A DNA stretch of 64,000 bases from Paenibacillus antri. Lineage in GTDB: Bacteria; Bacillota; Bacilli; Paenibacillales; YIM-B00363. The stretch is taken from assembly GCF_005765165.1 (NCBI RefSeq), contig NZ_VCIW01000003.1, positions 1-64,000 of the forward strand, given 5' to 3'. The notes under the pieces are model-generated. The model did no database searches. It worked only from the letters and a program-made list of their open reading frames with translations, and was not told the origin of the DNA. Shown in pieces: positions 45,810-54,610 of the stretch. The position numbers and the translations under genes were made by a program. The first letter of the stretch is position 1. Each line of letters opens with the position of its first letter.

Positions 45810-46748
45810 ATGTATATCTACGCATTCGCGGTTCACGAGGACGAGCGAGACGTCTTCGAGATGGAGCGCCGCGCGTTGTTCGGTACCGTCGCCGCCGCGG
45901 GGGCGTCGGCGTTCGCGGCGGCGCGCGCCGTCGATCCGAGCCGCAGTCCGTTCCTTAAGAGCCGGATCGACGCGCGCTTCGAGGCGGATACGCCGGAAGC
46001 GTTGGCGGAACGGATTCGCGAGGCGGGGACGTCGGCGGCTTCGTTCAAGACGGTCTATGTGAAGACGGGAGAGGACGACGCCTCCTACGCGGATCGCCGC
46101 GGCATCGAACGCGTCGTCGGCGCCGCCGTTCGCGGGACGGCCGACATGCGGACGCCCGCAGAGCGGTTCGGGGTCGCCTCGCTCGGCGGGCGCTGGCGCT
46201 TCGGGCCGCTGCTCGAGAACGACGGCTCGTGGATGAAGCACGCGGAGAAGCCGCGGAACTATTCCACGGCGCTGAGCGCCCGCCTGGCGCGGAGCGTCGT
46301 CAATCTCGCCGCGCCCGAGCCGGCGGGCGTCCGCGCGATCGACCCGTGCTGCGGCATCGGCACGGTGCTGCTCGAGGCGTTGTCCATGGGCGTCGACATC
46401 GTCGGCTCGGACGTCAACCCGCTGGCGGTGATCGGCGCCAGGGAAAACCTTGCTAACTTCGGATATCCGGACGTCGTACGGGTCGCGGACGCGCGAAGCC
46501 TCGAGGGGGCGTACGACGTCGCCGTCGTGGATCTGCCGTATAATCTGTGCTCGGTGCTGCCCGAGCGGGAGCTCGGCGAGCTGCTCGCCGCCGTGCGCCG
46601 TCTGGCGCCTCGGGCGGTGCTGCTCGCGACGACGCCGATCGACGCCGCCGTCCGCCGGGCGGGCTTCGACGTGCGCGATCGGTGCGAGGCGCGCAAGGGC
46701 TCGTTCCGGCGGGAAATTGTGGCGGTCGAAGGGGGGAGGCGGCGATGA
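45810..46748 (+). CDS. RNA methyltransferase-like protein (TRM11/UPF0020 type)
   Basis: The 312-residue product has an N-terminal region with no clear motif (about 1-150) and a Rossmann methyltransferase domain. The SAM site is AIDPCCGIGTVLLEALSMGVDIVGSDVNPLAV, and the catalytic DPPY-like motif is VAVVDLPYNLCS, as in N2-guanosine/N6-adenine RNA methyltransferases of the TRM11 group. The modified RNA is not known. Its stop overlaps the AbrB gene start (ATGA). Confidence 0.85.
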   Translation: MYIYAFAVHEDERDVFEMERRALFGTVAAAGASAFAAARAVDPSRSPFLKSRIDARFEADTPEALAERIREAGTSAASFKTVYVKTGEDDASYADRRGIERVVGAAVRGTADMRTPAERFGVASLGGRWRFGPLLENDGSWMKHAEKPRNYSTALSARLARSVVNLAAPEPAGVRAIDPCCGIGTVLLEALSMGVDIVGSDVNPLAVIGARENLANFGYPDVVRVADARSLEGAYDVAVVDLPYNLCSVLPERELGELLAAVRRLAPRAVLLATTPIDAAVRRAGFDVRDRCEARKGSFRREIVAVEGGRRR

Positions 46749-47818
46749 AGCGATCCTTGTCGTCGACGGTACGCCTCTTGCCGACGTTCCTTGCCGCCGT
46801 CGTCGGCGGTTTGCTGTTCGACGCGCTGTCGTTCCCCCTTCCTTGGGTGCTGGGATCGATGGCGGCCGTCCTGCTGCTGAAGGCGGTTCGTCCTCCCGCG
46901 GCCCGGCTGCCGGCGACGTTGAAGAACGGGGCGCTCGTCGTGCTCGGCATCGTGTTCGGTTTGCAATTTTCGCTGGATACGATCCGGCAGGTCGCCCCGT
47001 TCCTGCTTCCGTATATGGCGGTTACGGTTTCGATGATCGCATGCTGCGTCGGTCTCGGCGCTTGGTTCGCCCGTTGGACGAAGACCGACGCCGTCTCCAG
47101 CGTCTTCGGGTTCATCCCGGGAGGACTGACCGAGATGGTCGTCACGGGCCAAGCGGTCGGCGCCAAGCCCGGTACGGTCGTGTTTCTTCAGACGCTGCGG
47201 CTGTTGTCCGTGCTCTCCGTCGTACCGTTCCTCGTCGCGTGGTGGTTTCGCGCGGGGAGCGCCCCGCCGCTCGCCGCCGCGCCGATCGGCGCGCCGTTGT
47301 CCGCTTCGCCGACCGCGGCGCTCTGGTACGCGCTGCCGATCGCGCTGGCTTACCTGCTGCGGAAGGCCGTCCCGGCCTCGTACGTGCTCGTTACGATGCT
47401 GCTGACGGCGGCGCTGCATATCGCGGGCGCGACGCTGTACGCCGTCCCGTCCGTCGCGCTCGTCGCCGCCCAGCTCGTCGTCGGCGCGGGACTCGGCGAA
47501 TCGGTCGCGTTCGACGAGCTGCGGGCGGTCGGGAAGCAATGGTTGCGGGCGCTCGCGCTCGTCGCCGCCATGCTGGCGATCGCCATGGGGCTGGGCGGCG
47601 CGCTGCATTTGGCGACCGGCATGGACTTGCCGGAGGCGCTGCTGAGCGTAGCCCCCGGCGGACTGATCGAGATGGCGCTGACCGCCTCTTCGATCGGAGC
47701 CGACGCCGCCGTCGTCACGTCGCTGCAGATGGTGCGGCTGTACACGATTCTCGGCGCGGTGCCTTTTCTATTGAAATGGTGGTTCGAGAAACGACGGAGG
47801 AGAGAGACGCGGCGGTGA
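46745..47818 (+). CDS. AbrB-family (ammonia monooxygenase-like) membrane protein
   Basis: The ATG at 46745 overlaps the methyltransferase stop; the product has 357 residues. Two repeats of the AbrB membrane domain (PF05145 type) each carry SxxFGFIPGGLTEM-like motifs: SVFGFIPGGLTEMVVTGQAVGAKP in the first and SVAPGGLIEMALTASSIGADAAV in the second. The family is a putative transporter of unknown substrate, despite its historic name. Confidence 0.88.
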   Translation: MKRSLSSTVRLLPTFLAAVVGGLLFDALSFPLPWVLGSMAAVLLLKAVRPPAARLPATLKNGALVVLGIVFGLQFSLDTIRQVAPFLLPYMAVTVSMIACCVGLGAWFARWTKTDAVSSVFGFIPGGLTEMVVTGQAVGAKPGTVVFLQTLRLLSVLSVVPFLVAWWFRAGSAPPLAAAPIGAPLSASPTAALWYALPIALAYLLRKAVPASYVLVTMLLTAALHIAGATLYAVPSVALVAAQLVVGAGLGESVAFDELRAVGKQWLRALALVAAMLAIAMGLGGALHLATGMDLPEALLSVAPGGLIEMALTASSIGADAAVVTSLQMVRLYTILGAVPFLLKWWFEKRRRRETRR

Positions 47819-47953
47819 CGAAGTTTTGAAATTTGTTTAATCCCTATCGAAACAGTAGGAATTATTTCGGATTCGTTGTATACTGTTGCTTGAGCGTTTC
47901 TTCCTGCGCTATAATTTTTTCCAATCCCATTCCTCACGACAAAGGAGTACATA

Positions 47954-48886
47954 ATGGACAAGAAGCTTATTTTCGGTCACAAGAACCCGGATACGGACAC
48001 GATTTGCTCGGCGATCGCTTATGCGGACCTGAAGACGCAGCTCGGCGAGAACGTCGAGGCCGTCCGCCTCGGCGCCGTCAGCGGCGAAACGCAATTCGCG
48101 CTCGACAAGTTCGGCTTCGACGCGCCGCGCCTCGTCGAAACCGTCGCGAACGAAGTCAAAGGCGTCATCCTCGTCGACCATAACGAGCGACAGCAGAGCG
48201 CTTCGGACATCGAGCAGGTGCAAGTGCTCGAGGTTATCGACCATCACCGCATCGCCAACTTCGAGACGAGCGGACCGTTGTACTACCGCGCGGAGCCGGT
48301 CGGCTGCACGGCGACGATCCTCTTGAAGCTGTACAAGGAGAACGGCAAGTCCGTTCCGAAGAACGTCGCGGGCCTCATGTTGTCCGCCATCATCTCCGAC
48401 TCGCTGCTGTTCAAGTCGCCGACGTGCACGTCGCAGGACGTCGCCGCGGCGAAGGAGCTCGCGGAGATCGCCGGCGTGGACGCCGAGGCATACGGCCTCG
48501 ACATGCTGAAGGCGGGCGCGGACCTGTCCGACAAGACGATCGCGCAGCTGATCTCGCTCGACTCCAAGGAGTTCACGATGGGCGGCTCCAAGGTCGAGAT
48601 CGCGCAAGTGAACGCGGTCGACGTGAACGACGTGCTCTCGCGCCAAGCGGAAGTCGAAGCGGCGCTGTCGCAAATGATCGCCGATAAGGGTTTGGACCTG
48701 TTCTTGTTCGTCGTGACGGACATTCTCAACAACGACTCCGTCGGTCTTGCGCTCGGCAAGAAGGCGAACGCGGTGGAGAAGGCGTACAACGTAACGCTGT
48801 CGAACAACACGGCCGTGCTGAAGGGCGTCGTGTCCCGCAAGTCGCAAATCGTGCCGGTGCTGACGGATACGTTCAACCAGATGTAA
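47954..48886 (+). CDS. ppaC: manganese-dependent inorganic pyrophosphatase
   Basis: The 310-residue product is a DHH-family pyrophosphatase. Metal ligands are in [20 protein letters not shown], the DHH motif is [12 protein letters not shown], and [14 protein letters not shown] is the C-terminal substrate-binding RKK-type region. It hydrolyses pyrophosphate in the cytoplasm and is typical for Bacillus-type PpaC. It ends in a strong terminator. Confidence 0.98.
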   Translation: MDKKLIFGHKNPDTDTICSAIAYADLKTQLGENVEAVRLGAVSGETQFALDKFGFDAPRLVETVANEVKGVILVDHNERQQSASDIEQVQVLEVIDHHRIANFETSGPLYYRAEPVGCTATILLKLYKENGKSVPKNVAGLMLSAIISDSLLFKSPTCTSQDVAAAKELAEIAGVDAEAYGLDMLKAGADLSDKTIAQLISLDSKEFTMGGSKVEIAQVNAVDVNDVLSRQAEVEAALSQMIADKGLDLFLFVVTDILNNDSVGLALGKKANAVEKAYNVTLSNNTAVLKGVVSRKSQIVPVLTDTFNQM

Positions 48887-48904
48887 TCAGGATAAATCAT
48901 GGGA

Positions 48905-48950
48905 AAAGGGCAGAGGGTCGATTCGTCGACCTTCTGCCCTTTCTTCGTTT
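48905..48950 (+). terminator. terminator of ppaC
   Basis: AAAGGGCAGAGGGTCGA pairs with TCGACCTTCTGCCCTTT around a TTCG tetraloop, followed by CTTCGTTT. Confidence 0.9.
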
Positions 48951-48980
48951 ATGCCCAGCAGAATAATACAATTCCGTTGG

Positions 48981-49180
48981 AAATTCCTTCGCGTAGAGGA
49001 AATCCTCCCTTTCATGAGTCTGGCCGAGGCGGCAACCGCTTGTGGACGGGAAAACCTCCTTCTTATTGGCGGGAAACTAACGGAACCGGCCGGATATTGC
49101 GAAATAAGACGGAGAATTTCCCGTTCGAGGCCGGTTTCAGACGCCTGGAGCGAGGTTGGGCGGGAGGATTTCCCGTTCGC
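48981..49180. repeat. intergenic palindromic element, copy A (four blocks, two concentric inverted repeats)
   Basis: Blocks at 48997 (AGGAAATCCTCCC), 49046 (ACGGGAAAACCTCC), 49101-49125 (GAAATAAGAC then GGAGAATTTCCCGT) and 49161 (CGGGAGGATTTCCCGTTC) alternate so that block 1 pairs with block 4 and block 2 with block 3 around one centre near 49086. The inner pair extends through TTCTTATT/AATAAGAC. Copy B at 62267-62466 has the same blocks at almost the same spacing. No open reading frame fits. The 326-bp gap that holds it has only this and the ppaC terminator. Confidence 0.75.
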
Positions 49181-49212
49181 ATTCCTCCGGCGATGGAGGA
49201 ACTGTTCGTATC

Positions 49213-50013
49213 TCACCGCCAGAGCGGCACGGGCTCCGGCAGCGGCAGCAGCTCGGACACGCGAACGAACGCCGCCTCGTCCTGCAGCCGGTCCATCGCG
49301 CCGCGCAGGGCCGAGGCCGTAATGCGTCCCGGCGGCCCGACATGGCCGATCGCGATCGTATCGGACTGCTCGTCGATCAACCGAAGCAGCTTGCGCAGCT
49401 GCTTATGGACGTGCGAAGCCGTGTAGATTTCGTCCAGGAACAGGTCGTTCGCGACGAGCGGCACCCCGACGTCGCCGGCCGTCGTCTCCGCCTTGCTCTT
49501 GCCCGTCGTGCGGCTGTCGAGGAAATACAGCCCCCGCTCCCGGCACACCTCCATGACGAGCCGCATGACGCGCGGGTCGGCCGTCGCTTTGGAGCCCATA
49601 TGATTGTTCATGCCCCGGGCATGCGGCACGTCGTCGATCGCGGCGGCGACGCGATTCCTGATTTCCCGGTCGGACAGGTCGGTCGTAATCGCGCCGGGTC
49701 CGAGCCAGCTCCGCTTGCCCCGCATCGGCTCCATCGGCAGATGCACGATGACCTCGTGCCCGCGGCGGTGCGCTTCCTCCGCGTCGCGCTTCGTCGTCGG
49801 AAGGAACGGCATGACGGCGACCGTAATCGGCGCCGGGAGCGCGAACATCTCCTCGGTGCCGTCCATGGCGTTGCCGAAATCGTCGATGACGATCGCGACG
49901 CGGCGCGGCTCCGCGCCGTCGGAAGCGGGCGTTGCGGCGGCGCCGGCGTCGGCCGCGACGGAGAATGCGATCAAACCGGCCAAAAACAGCGAAAGAGCCG
50001 GACGTCGAAGCAT
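49213..50013 (-). CDS. divergent polysaccharide deacetylase family protein, secreted
   Basis: The ATG at 50013 has AAGGAC ten bases upstream; the product has 266 residues. It starts with a signal peptide (MLRRPALSLFLAGLIAFSVAADAGA). The divergent polysaccharide deacetylase fold is seen in RRVAIVIDDFGNAMDG, ITVAVMPFLPTTKRDAEEAHRRGHEVIVHLPMEPM (key HEVIVHLPMEP) and ARGMNNHMGSKATADPRVM. The family (PF04748) has an NodB-like fold but an altered metal site, and its substrate is unsettled. It is exported. Confidence 0.9.
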   Translation of the reverse strand: MLRRPALSLFLAGLIAFSVAADAGAAATPASDGAEPRRVAIVIDDFGNAMDGTEEMFALPAPITVAVMPFLPTTKRDAEEAHRRGHEVIVHLPMEPMRGKRSWLGPGAITTDLSDREIRNRVAAAIDDVPHARGMNNHMGSKATADPRVMRLVMEVCRERGLYFLDSRTTGKSKAETTAGDVGVPLVANDLFLDEIYTASHVHKQLRKLLRLIDEQSDTIAIGHVGPPGRITASALRGAMDRLQDEAAFVRVSELLPLPEPVPLWR

Positions 50014-50169
50014 AGAACCCACGTCCTTCCATATAGAATAGGGGTAATCTATACTTTCCCACGGGAAGAGTCTCCTTATGCGAGAGGATTTCGCGCCGGA
50101 GGGAGGGATATTCTGGAATGCGTCGAATTGGGACTTATAACCAATCCTATCGTCCCGAAAGGAGCCGCT

Positions 50170-51876
50170 ATGAACGTTCGTTCGAGCTTGTCCGCCCGCA
50201 TCTGGAAATACCGGTTGCATTATGTCATCGTGCTGCCGGCTCTGCTGTTGCTATTTCTCCTCAAGGGAATCCCGTTTCTGATCGGGATCTACCTCCCGTT
50301 CGTAGACTTTAACGTATTCAAGGGCGTATCCGGCAGTCCGTGGGTGGGGATGGGCAACTTCCGGACGCTGTTTCAGCTTCCGGAATTTCGCCAAGTATTG
50401 ACGAATACATTCGCGCTCAATCTCGGGTACGTCGTCGTTTCGGGCGCGGCGGGCTTGCTCGCGGCGCTCGCGATGGCCTCGATTCGTCGGGAGCGGCTTC
50501 GGACCGTCTTTTCGACGTTATTCCTGCTGCCCTACTTCGTACCGTCCGTCGCGTTCGCGTACGCGTTCGCGGTCATGATGTCGCCGGACCGATCGCCGTT
50601 GTTCGCCTGGGACGCGTTCTTCCTCGGCGAAGCCGGACGGTTTCGCTTCGCGGCGATCGCCGCGGAGGCGCTAAAGACCGTCGGCATTCCCGCCCTAATC
50701 GCGCTGACGGCGGTCGCGTCCAGGCACGAGGCGGAATCCCGCGAGGGCGACCGCGAGGCCGCCGTCTTCCGGCGGCGAGGATACCTGCACGACACTGTGA
50801 TCCCGGCGGCGAGAGCCGTCTTCGCCTTCGCGCTGCTGCGTATGGCGATGCCGCTGACGTCCGACTTCGATCTGATGAATTCGCTCGTCAACCCGTTGGT
50901 ATATCATACCGGGGACACCCTCGCCACGTTCGGCTTTCGCGTCGGCTTCGTTCAGGCGCAGTTCAGCTTGGCATCCGCCGCCTGGCTGTTCCAATTCGTC
51001 GTGCAGCTGCTCTTCGCATGCGCGGCGTACGCGCTTCTTCGGGGCGCCTTCGCGGACGACCTGTTCGGCCGCTTCGAACGTCCTCGGATTCGAGCGGGGA
51101 GCGCGGGCGCGAACGGGCTCGGCATCGCAGCCTCGCTCGCGATCGGGATCGTCGCCCTTCTTCCGCTCTACGTCTTGTTCGTCGTGCCGCTGACGACCCG
51201 GAGCGAGGCTTCGGCATCGGCGTGGGACCTCCTATCCGTTCCGAACGCGCTCGCTTACGGTTTCCTGTTCTTGGCCGCGACCGTCGTCCATATGCTGATG
51301 ACCGTCACGCTCGCCTTCCCGATGACCGCTAAGCGGCTCCCGGGTCGGCAGCTGTACAAGCTTCTTCTGATTTTCGCCGCGCTCATCGGAACCGGTACGA
51401 TCCACGAATACTTGTTTTTCCGTCATCTCGGTCTCGTCGACACGAGGTTCGCGGCGCCGCTCGCGGGCATCGTCTCCGTCGTCCCGGCGTTCGTGCTGAA
51501 GAGCGTCTTCAACGCGAAGTACGGTCGGCTGAAGGAGCAAGCGGAAGAGGAGGGCAAGGGGGAGCTGCATGCGTTCGCGACGCTATTTCTCCCGAACATA
51601 TGGAAGCCGTGGGTCGCGCTCGGCGTATTGCAGCTCGTCGCGCTCGCAAGCGCCTATCAGCCGTCGTTGCTGTACGTAGCGAATCCGGAAGCCTTCCCGC
51701 CCGTCCTGCAATTCATGAACCTGTCGATGGGAATGTCTCCGGAGCTGGCGCCGCCGGGCGATCCGCTGCTGCTGGCCCTAGGCGCGATCATCAGCCTGCC
51801 GGGCGTCGCGCTGTTGCTGTTGTTCCGGCCTTGGCTCACCTCGGAGGCGCTCGTCAGCCAAGTCCGCAGAGGGTAG
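50170..51876 (+). CDS. fused two-domain ABC permease, CUT1-type (LplB-like plus YtcP-like)
   Basis: The ATG at 50170 follows GAAAGGAG; the product has 568 residues and about twelve membrane helices. Residues 1-290 read as a UgpA/LplB-type permease (IPFLIGIYLPFVDFNVFKGVSG, NFRTLFQLPEFRQVLTNTFALNLG), ending in a degenerate EAA loop (EAESREGDREAAVFRRRG). Residues 310-568 read as the partner permease, with a second EAA-like loop LKEQAEEEGKGELHAFATLFLP. CUT1 permeases are normally two separate proteins. No ATPase or solute-binding protein gene is adjacent, so a shared ATPase is likely. It lies 65 bp before the lactonase gene. Confidence 0.8.
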   Translation: MNVRSSLSARIWKYRLHYVIVLPALLLLFLLKGIPFLIGIYLPFVDFNVFKGVSGSPWVGMGNFRTLFQLPEFRQVLTNTFALNLGYVVVSGAAGLLAALAMASIRRERLRTVFSTLFLLPYFVPSVAFAYAFAVMMSPDRSPLFAWDAFFLGEAGRFRFAAIAAEALKTVGIPALIALTAVASRHEAESREGDREAAVFRRRGYLHDTVIPAARAVFAFALLRMAMPLTSDFDLMNSLVNPLVYHTGDTLATFGFRVGFVQAQFSLASAAWLFQFVVQLLFACAAYALLRGAFADDLFGRFERPRIRAGSAGANGLGIAASLAIGIVALLPLYVLFVVPLTTRSEASASAWDLLSVPNALAYGFLFLAATVVHMLMTVTLAFPMTAKRLPGRQLYKLLLIFAALIGTGTIHEYLFFRHLGLVDTRFAAPLAGIVSVVPAFVLKSVFNAKYGRLKEQAEEEGKGELHAFATLFLPNIWKPWVALGVLQLVALASAYQPSLLYVANPEAFPPVLQFMNLSMGMSPELAPPGDPLLLALGAIISLPGVALLLLFRPWLTSEALVSQVRRG

Positions 51877-51910
51877 GCAGGAGAGCGTCGTCATGATAAG
51901 ATGTGGGGAA

Positions 51911-51924
51911 GGTTACCGATAACC
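51911..51924. promoter_or_regulatory. LacI-type operator upstream of the lactonase gene
   Basis: GGTTACCGATAACC is nearly symmetric around a central CG. Read on the other strand it matches the operator at 54642-54655 in 13 of 14 bases. It lies 18 bp before the lactonase start. Confidence 0.72.
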
Positions 51925-51941
51925 CATCGCAGGAGGGACGA

Positions 51942-52775
51942 ATGGTGAGAATCGATTCGCATCAACATTTCTGGGTATACGATCCCGAAGAATACGCCTG
52001 GACGGGCGGGCCGGAGAGCCCGATCAGCAACAGCTTCGCGCCGGAGCAACTCTCGCCGCTGCTCGCGGCGAACGGCTTCGGGGGCGCGGTGGCGGTGCAG
52101 GCGAGGTCGTCGCTCGTCGAGAACGATTACTTGCTCGGCCTTGCGGACGAGCACGATTTCATCCGCGCCGTCGTCGGTTGGGTCGATCTGACGTCGCCCG
52201 ACGTCTCCGAGCAGCTGGCGAAATACGCCAAGCACCCGAAGTTTAAGGGCGTGCGCCATATCGCGCAGGCGGAGCCGGACGACGCGTTCTTGACGAGGGA
52301 AGACTTCGCGCGGGGCATCGCCGCGTTAGGCGAATTCGGCCTCGCTTACGATATCCTCATCTATCACCGGCAGCTGCCGGCCGCGATCGAGCTCGTGCGC
52401 CGCTTCCCGAAGCAGAAGTTCGTGCTCGATCATATCGCGAAGCCCGACATTCGAGGCGGGCGCCTGGAGCCATGGAGGAAGCGAATCGAAGACATCGCGT
52501 CGTTCGACAACGTCATGTGCAAGGTGTCGGGAATGGTGACGGAAGCGGACGTCGCCGCGTGGAAGGACGCCGATTTCGCGCCGTACCTCGAGACGGTGTT
52601 CGAAGCGTTCGGGCCGAAGCGGCTCATGTACGGCTCGGATTGGCCCGTATGTCTGCTCGGCGCCGACTACGCCGGCGCCCTCGGCATCGTGGAACGCGCG
52701 ACTGAGGGGTGGAGCGAAGCGGATCGAGAGCTCTTGTTCGGCGGCAACTGCGCGGCGTTCTATGGAATCGAGTAG
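51942..52775 (+). CDS. amidohydrolase, L-fuconolactonase/sugar-lactonase type
   Basis: The ATG at 51942 follows CAGGAGGG; the product has 277 residues. The metal motif is RIDSHQHFWVYDPEEYAW. Downstream are HPKFKGVRHIAQAEPDD, KFVLDHIAKPDIRGG and the final RLMYGSDWPVCLLG, all typical of the Amidohydro_2 sugar-acid lactonases of the L-fucono-1,5-lactonase group. It would open a sugar lactone in the cytoplasm. An operator matching the cluster's LacI gene precedes it. Confidence 0.88.
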   Translation: MVRIDSHQHFWVYDPEEYAWTGGPESPISNSFAPEQLSPLLAANGFGGAVAVQARSSLVENDYLLGLADEHDFIRAVVGWVDLTSPDVSEQLAKYAKHPKFKGVRHIAQAEPDDAFLTREDFARGIAALGEFGLAYDILIYHRQLPAAIELVRRFPKQKFVLDHIAKPDIRGGRLEPWRKRIEDIASFDNVMCKVSGMVTEADVAAWKDADFAPYLETVFEAFGPKRLMYGSDWPVCLLGADYAGALGIVERATEGWSEADRELLFGGNCAAFYGIE

Positions 52776-52793
52776 GGGAAGGGGCTCGTCTTC

Positions 52794-53534
52794 ATGAAGC
52801 AGAACAAATACGACGATCCCGAATTTTTCGCGAAGTACAGCCGGATGCCTCGCTCCGTCGAAGGGCTGGGCGCCGCCGGAGAGTGGACGGCGTTCCGCTC
52901 GCTGCTCCCGGAGCTTCGCGGCAAGCGGGTGCTGGATCTCGGCTGCGGATACGGCTGGCATTGCCGGTACGCTCGCGAGCGAGGGGCGGGTTCGGTCGTT
53001 GGAATCGACCTCTCGGCCAAGATGCTGGAGCGCGCCCGAGCGGCGACCATTGACCCCGGGATCGAATATCGACGAGGCGCCATCGAGGACGCCGTCTTCG
53101 CCGAAGGGGAATTCGACGTCGCGATCAGCTCGTTGGCGCTCCATTACGTCGATCGGTTCGATCTCGCATGCCGGAGCGTGCATCGTTGGCTCGCCCCGGG
53201 CGGGAGCTTCGTCCTGTCGGTCGAACACCCGATCTACACGGCGCGCGCGGCGCAGGATTGGCATTACGGAGCGAACGGGGAGAAGCTGCATTGGCCGGTC
53301 GACGACTACCATCGCGAGGGACCCCGAACGGCGAGGTTTCTGGACGACGACGTCGTCAAGTACCACAGAACCGTCGCCTCCTACCTGAACGCGTTAGCGG
53401 CGGCCGGCTTCGAAATCGACGAGGTGTCGGAGCTGACGCCGACCCCCGAGATGCTGGAGGCCGATCCCGCATGGCAGGAGGAAATGCGCCGACCGATGTT
53501 TCTCTTGATCGGCTGCGCCAAGCGGGCCGAATAA
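52794..53534 (+). CDS. class I SAM-dependent methyltransferase
   Basis: The 246-residue product has a Methyltransf_11-type core: RGKRVLDLGCGYGWHCRYARERGAGSVVGIDLSAKMLE (key VLDLGCGYGWH), FDVAISSLALHYVDRF and a late substrate region with PIYTARAAQDW. It lies 18 bp after the lactonase gene in the sugar-acid cluster but has no obvious place in that pathway; it may be a passenger. The substrate is unknown. Confidence 0.9.
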   Translation: MKQNKYDDPEFFAKYSRMPRSVEGLGAAGEWTAFRSLLPELRGKRVLDLGCGYGWHCRYARERGAGSVVGIDLSAKMLERARAATIDPGIEYRRGAIEDAVFAEGEFDVAISSLALHYVDRFDLACRSVHRWLAPGGSFVLSVEHPIYTARAAQDWHYGANGEKLHWPVDDYHREGPRTARFLDDDVVKYHRTVASYLNALAAAGFEIDEVSELTPTPEMLEADPAWQEEMRRPMFLLIGCAKRAE

Positions 53535-53541
53535 CGAGCCG

Positions 53542-54555
53542 TCAAACGCCCGTAAGGGCGGACGACGACTGTCGGACGACGAGCTCGGACGGCAATACGA
53601 TTTTGCGAGGCGCGGCGCCGGCCGCGCCTTGAATGCGTTCGATGAGCAGCTGCATGCCGAGCGAACCGAATTCGTAGGCGGGCTGACGGGCGACGGTCAG
53701 GAACGGGTCCAGGACGATCGATTCGCCGAAGTCGTCGAAGCAGACGACCGACAGATCTTCGGGCACGCGTACGCCTCGTTCTCGCAGCGCGCGGATGACC
53801 GCGAGCGCGAGGAAGTTGTTCGCGGCGAACACGGCGGTCGGCGGCGCTTCGGCCGACAAGAGCGCGTCGACGAAGGCGAAGCCTTCCACGGCCGTGTATC
53901 CGACGTCGTGCACGAGCGCCGAATCGAACGGGACGTCGGCCAGCTTCAGCGCCTCGAGATATCCGGCGTACCGAAGCCGCGCGGTGGAGACGTCCTGCCG
54001 CCCGCCCACCATGGCGATCCGTCGATGGCCGAGGGCGAGCAGATGCTCCACCAGCCGGCGGGCGCCTTCCCGGCTGTCCCCGAGCACATGGTCGGCTTCG
54101 ATGCCGGGAACCTCCCGATCGAGGATGACGAACGGCACGTTACGCCGCTGCAGCATCCGCAGATGCTCCGCGGAGCCGTCGCCCGCCGGAGCGAACAGCA
54201 CCCCGTCGGCGCGCGTGGACAACACCATGTCCACGTAATCGCGCTCCTTCGCGTAGTCCTCGTCGCTGTTGCCGAACAGCAGCTTATAGCCGTTGCGCAT
54301 GGCCGTATCCTCGGCGCCGCGCGCCAGCGTCGTATAAAACGGGTTCGTAATATCCGTAATGAGCAGTGACAGCATCTTCGTCTCTTGCTTGACGAGGCTG
54401 CGCGCCATCGAATTCGGAACGTAGTTCAGCTCCTGCATCACCTGTTTGACGCGGGCGCGCGTCGACTCGCTGATCCGTCCCGTGTTATTGATAACTCTGG
54501 AGACGGTCATCGCCGAGACGTTGGCCAGCTTTGCGATATCGTAGATCGTAACGAT
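53542..54555 (-). CDS. LacI-family repressor of the sugar-acid cluster, non-canonical start
   Basis: The HTH is VTIYDIAKLANVSAMTVSRVIN, then the hinge YVPNSMARSLVKQ and a PBP1-like sensor (LLITDITNPFYTTLARGAED, DLSVVCFDDFGES). The first ATG (54510) lies inside the HTH and would delete its first helix. The intact HTH begins 15 codons upstream. In that stretch the only start-like codon is ATC at 54555, five bases after AGGGTGAG; a stop closes the frame three codons before it. I annotate from ATC, which gives about 337 residues. Two matching operators at 51911 and 54642 flank the gene. It most likely represses the catabolic genes on both sides. Confidence 0.82.
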   Translation of the reverse strand: MVTIYDIAKLANVSAMTVSRVINNTGRISESTRARVKQVMQELNYVPNSMARSLVKQETKMLSLLITDITNPFYTTLARGAEDTAMRNGYKLLFGNSDEDYAKERDYVDMVLSTRADGVLFAPAGDGSAEHLRMLQRRNVPFVILDREVPGIEADHVLGDSREGARRLVEHLLALGHRRIAMVGGRQDVSTARLRYAGYLEALKLADVPFDSALVHDVGYTAVEGFAFVDALLSAEAPPTAVFAANNFLALAVIRALRERGVRVPEDLSVVCFDDFGESIVLDPFLTVARQPAYEFGSLGMQLLIERIQGAAGAAPRKIVLPSELVVRQSSSALTGV

Positions 54556-54610
54556 GAGGGCTCACCCTTTTCCATATATGGCTTGACTTTATTGTAATGG
54601 AACAATTGGA

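Noticed and set aside
48981-49180. CRISPR array
   Set aside because: The repeated blocks are inverted and unequally spaced, only four in number, and no cas genes are near.
49156-50169. N-terminal extension of the ABC permease frame across the deacetylase gene
   Set aside because: The upstream part is antisense to the deacetylase with its signal peptide; GAAAGGAG and ATG 50170 mark the start.
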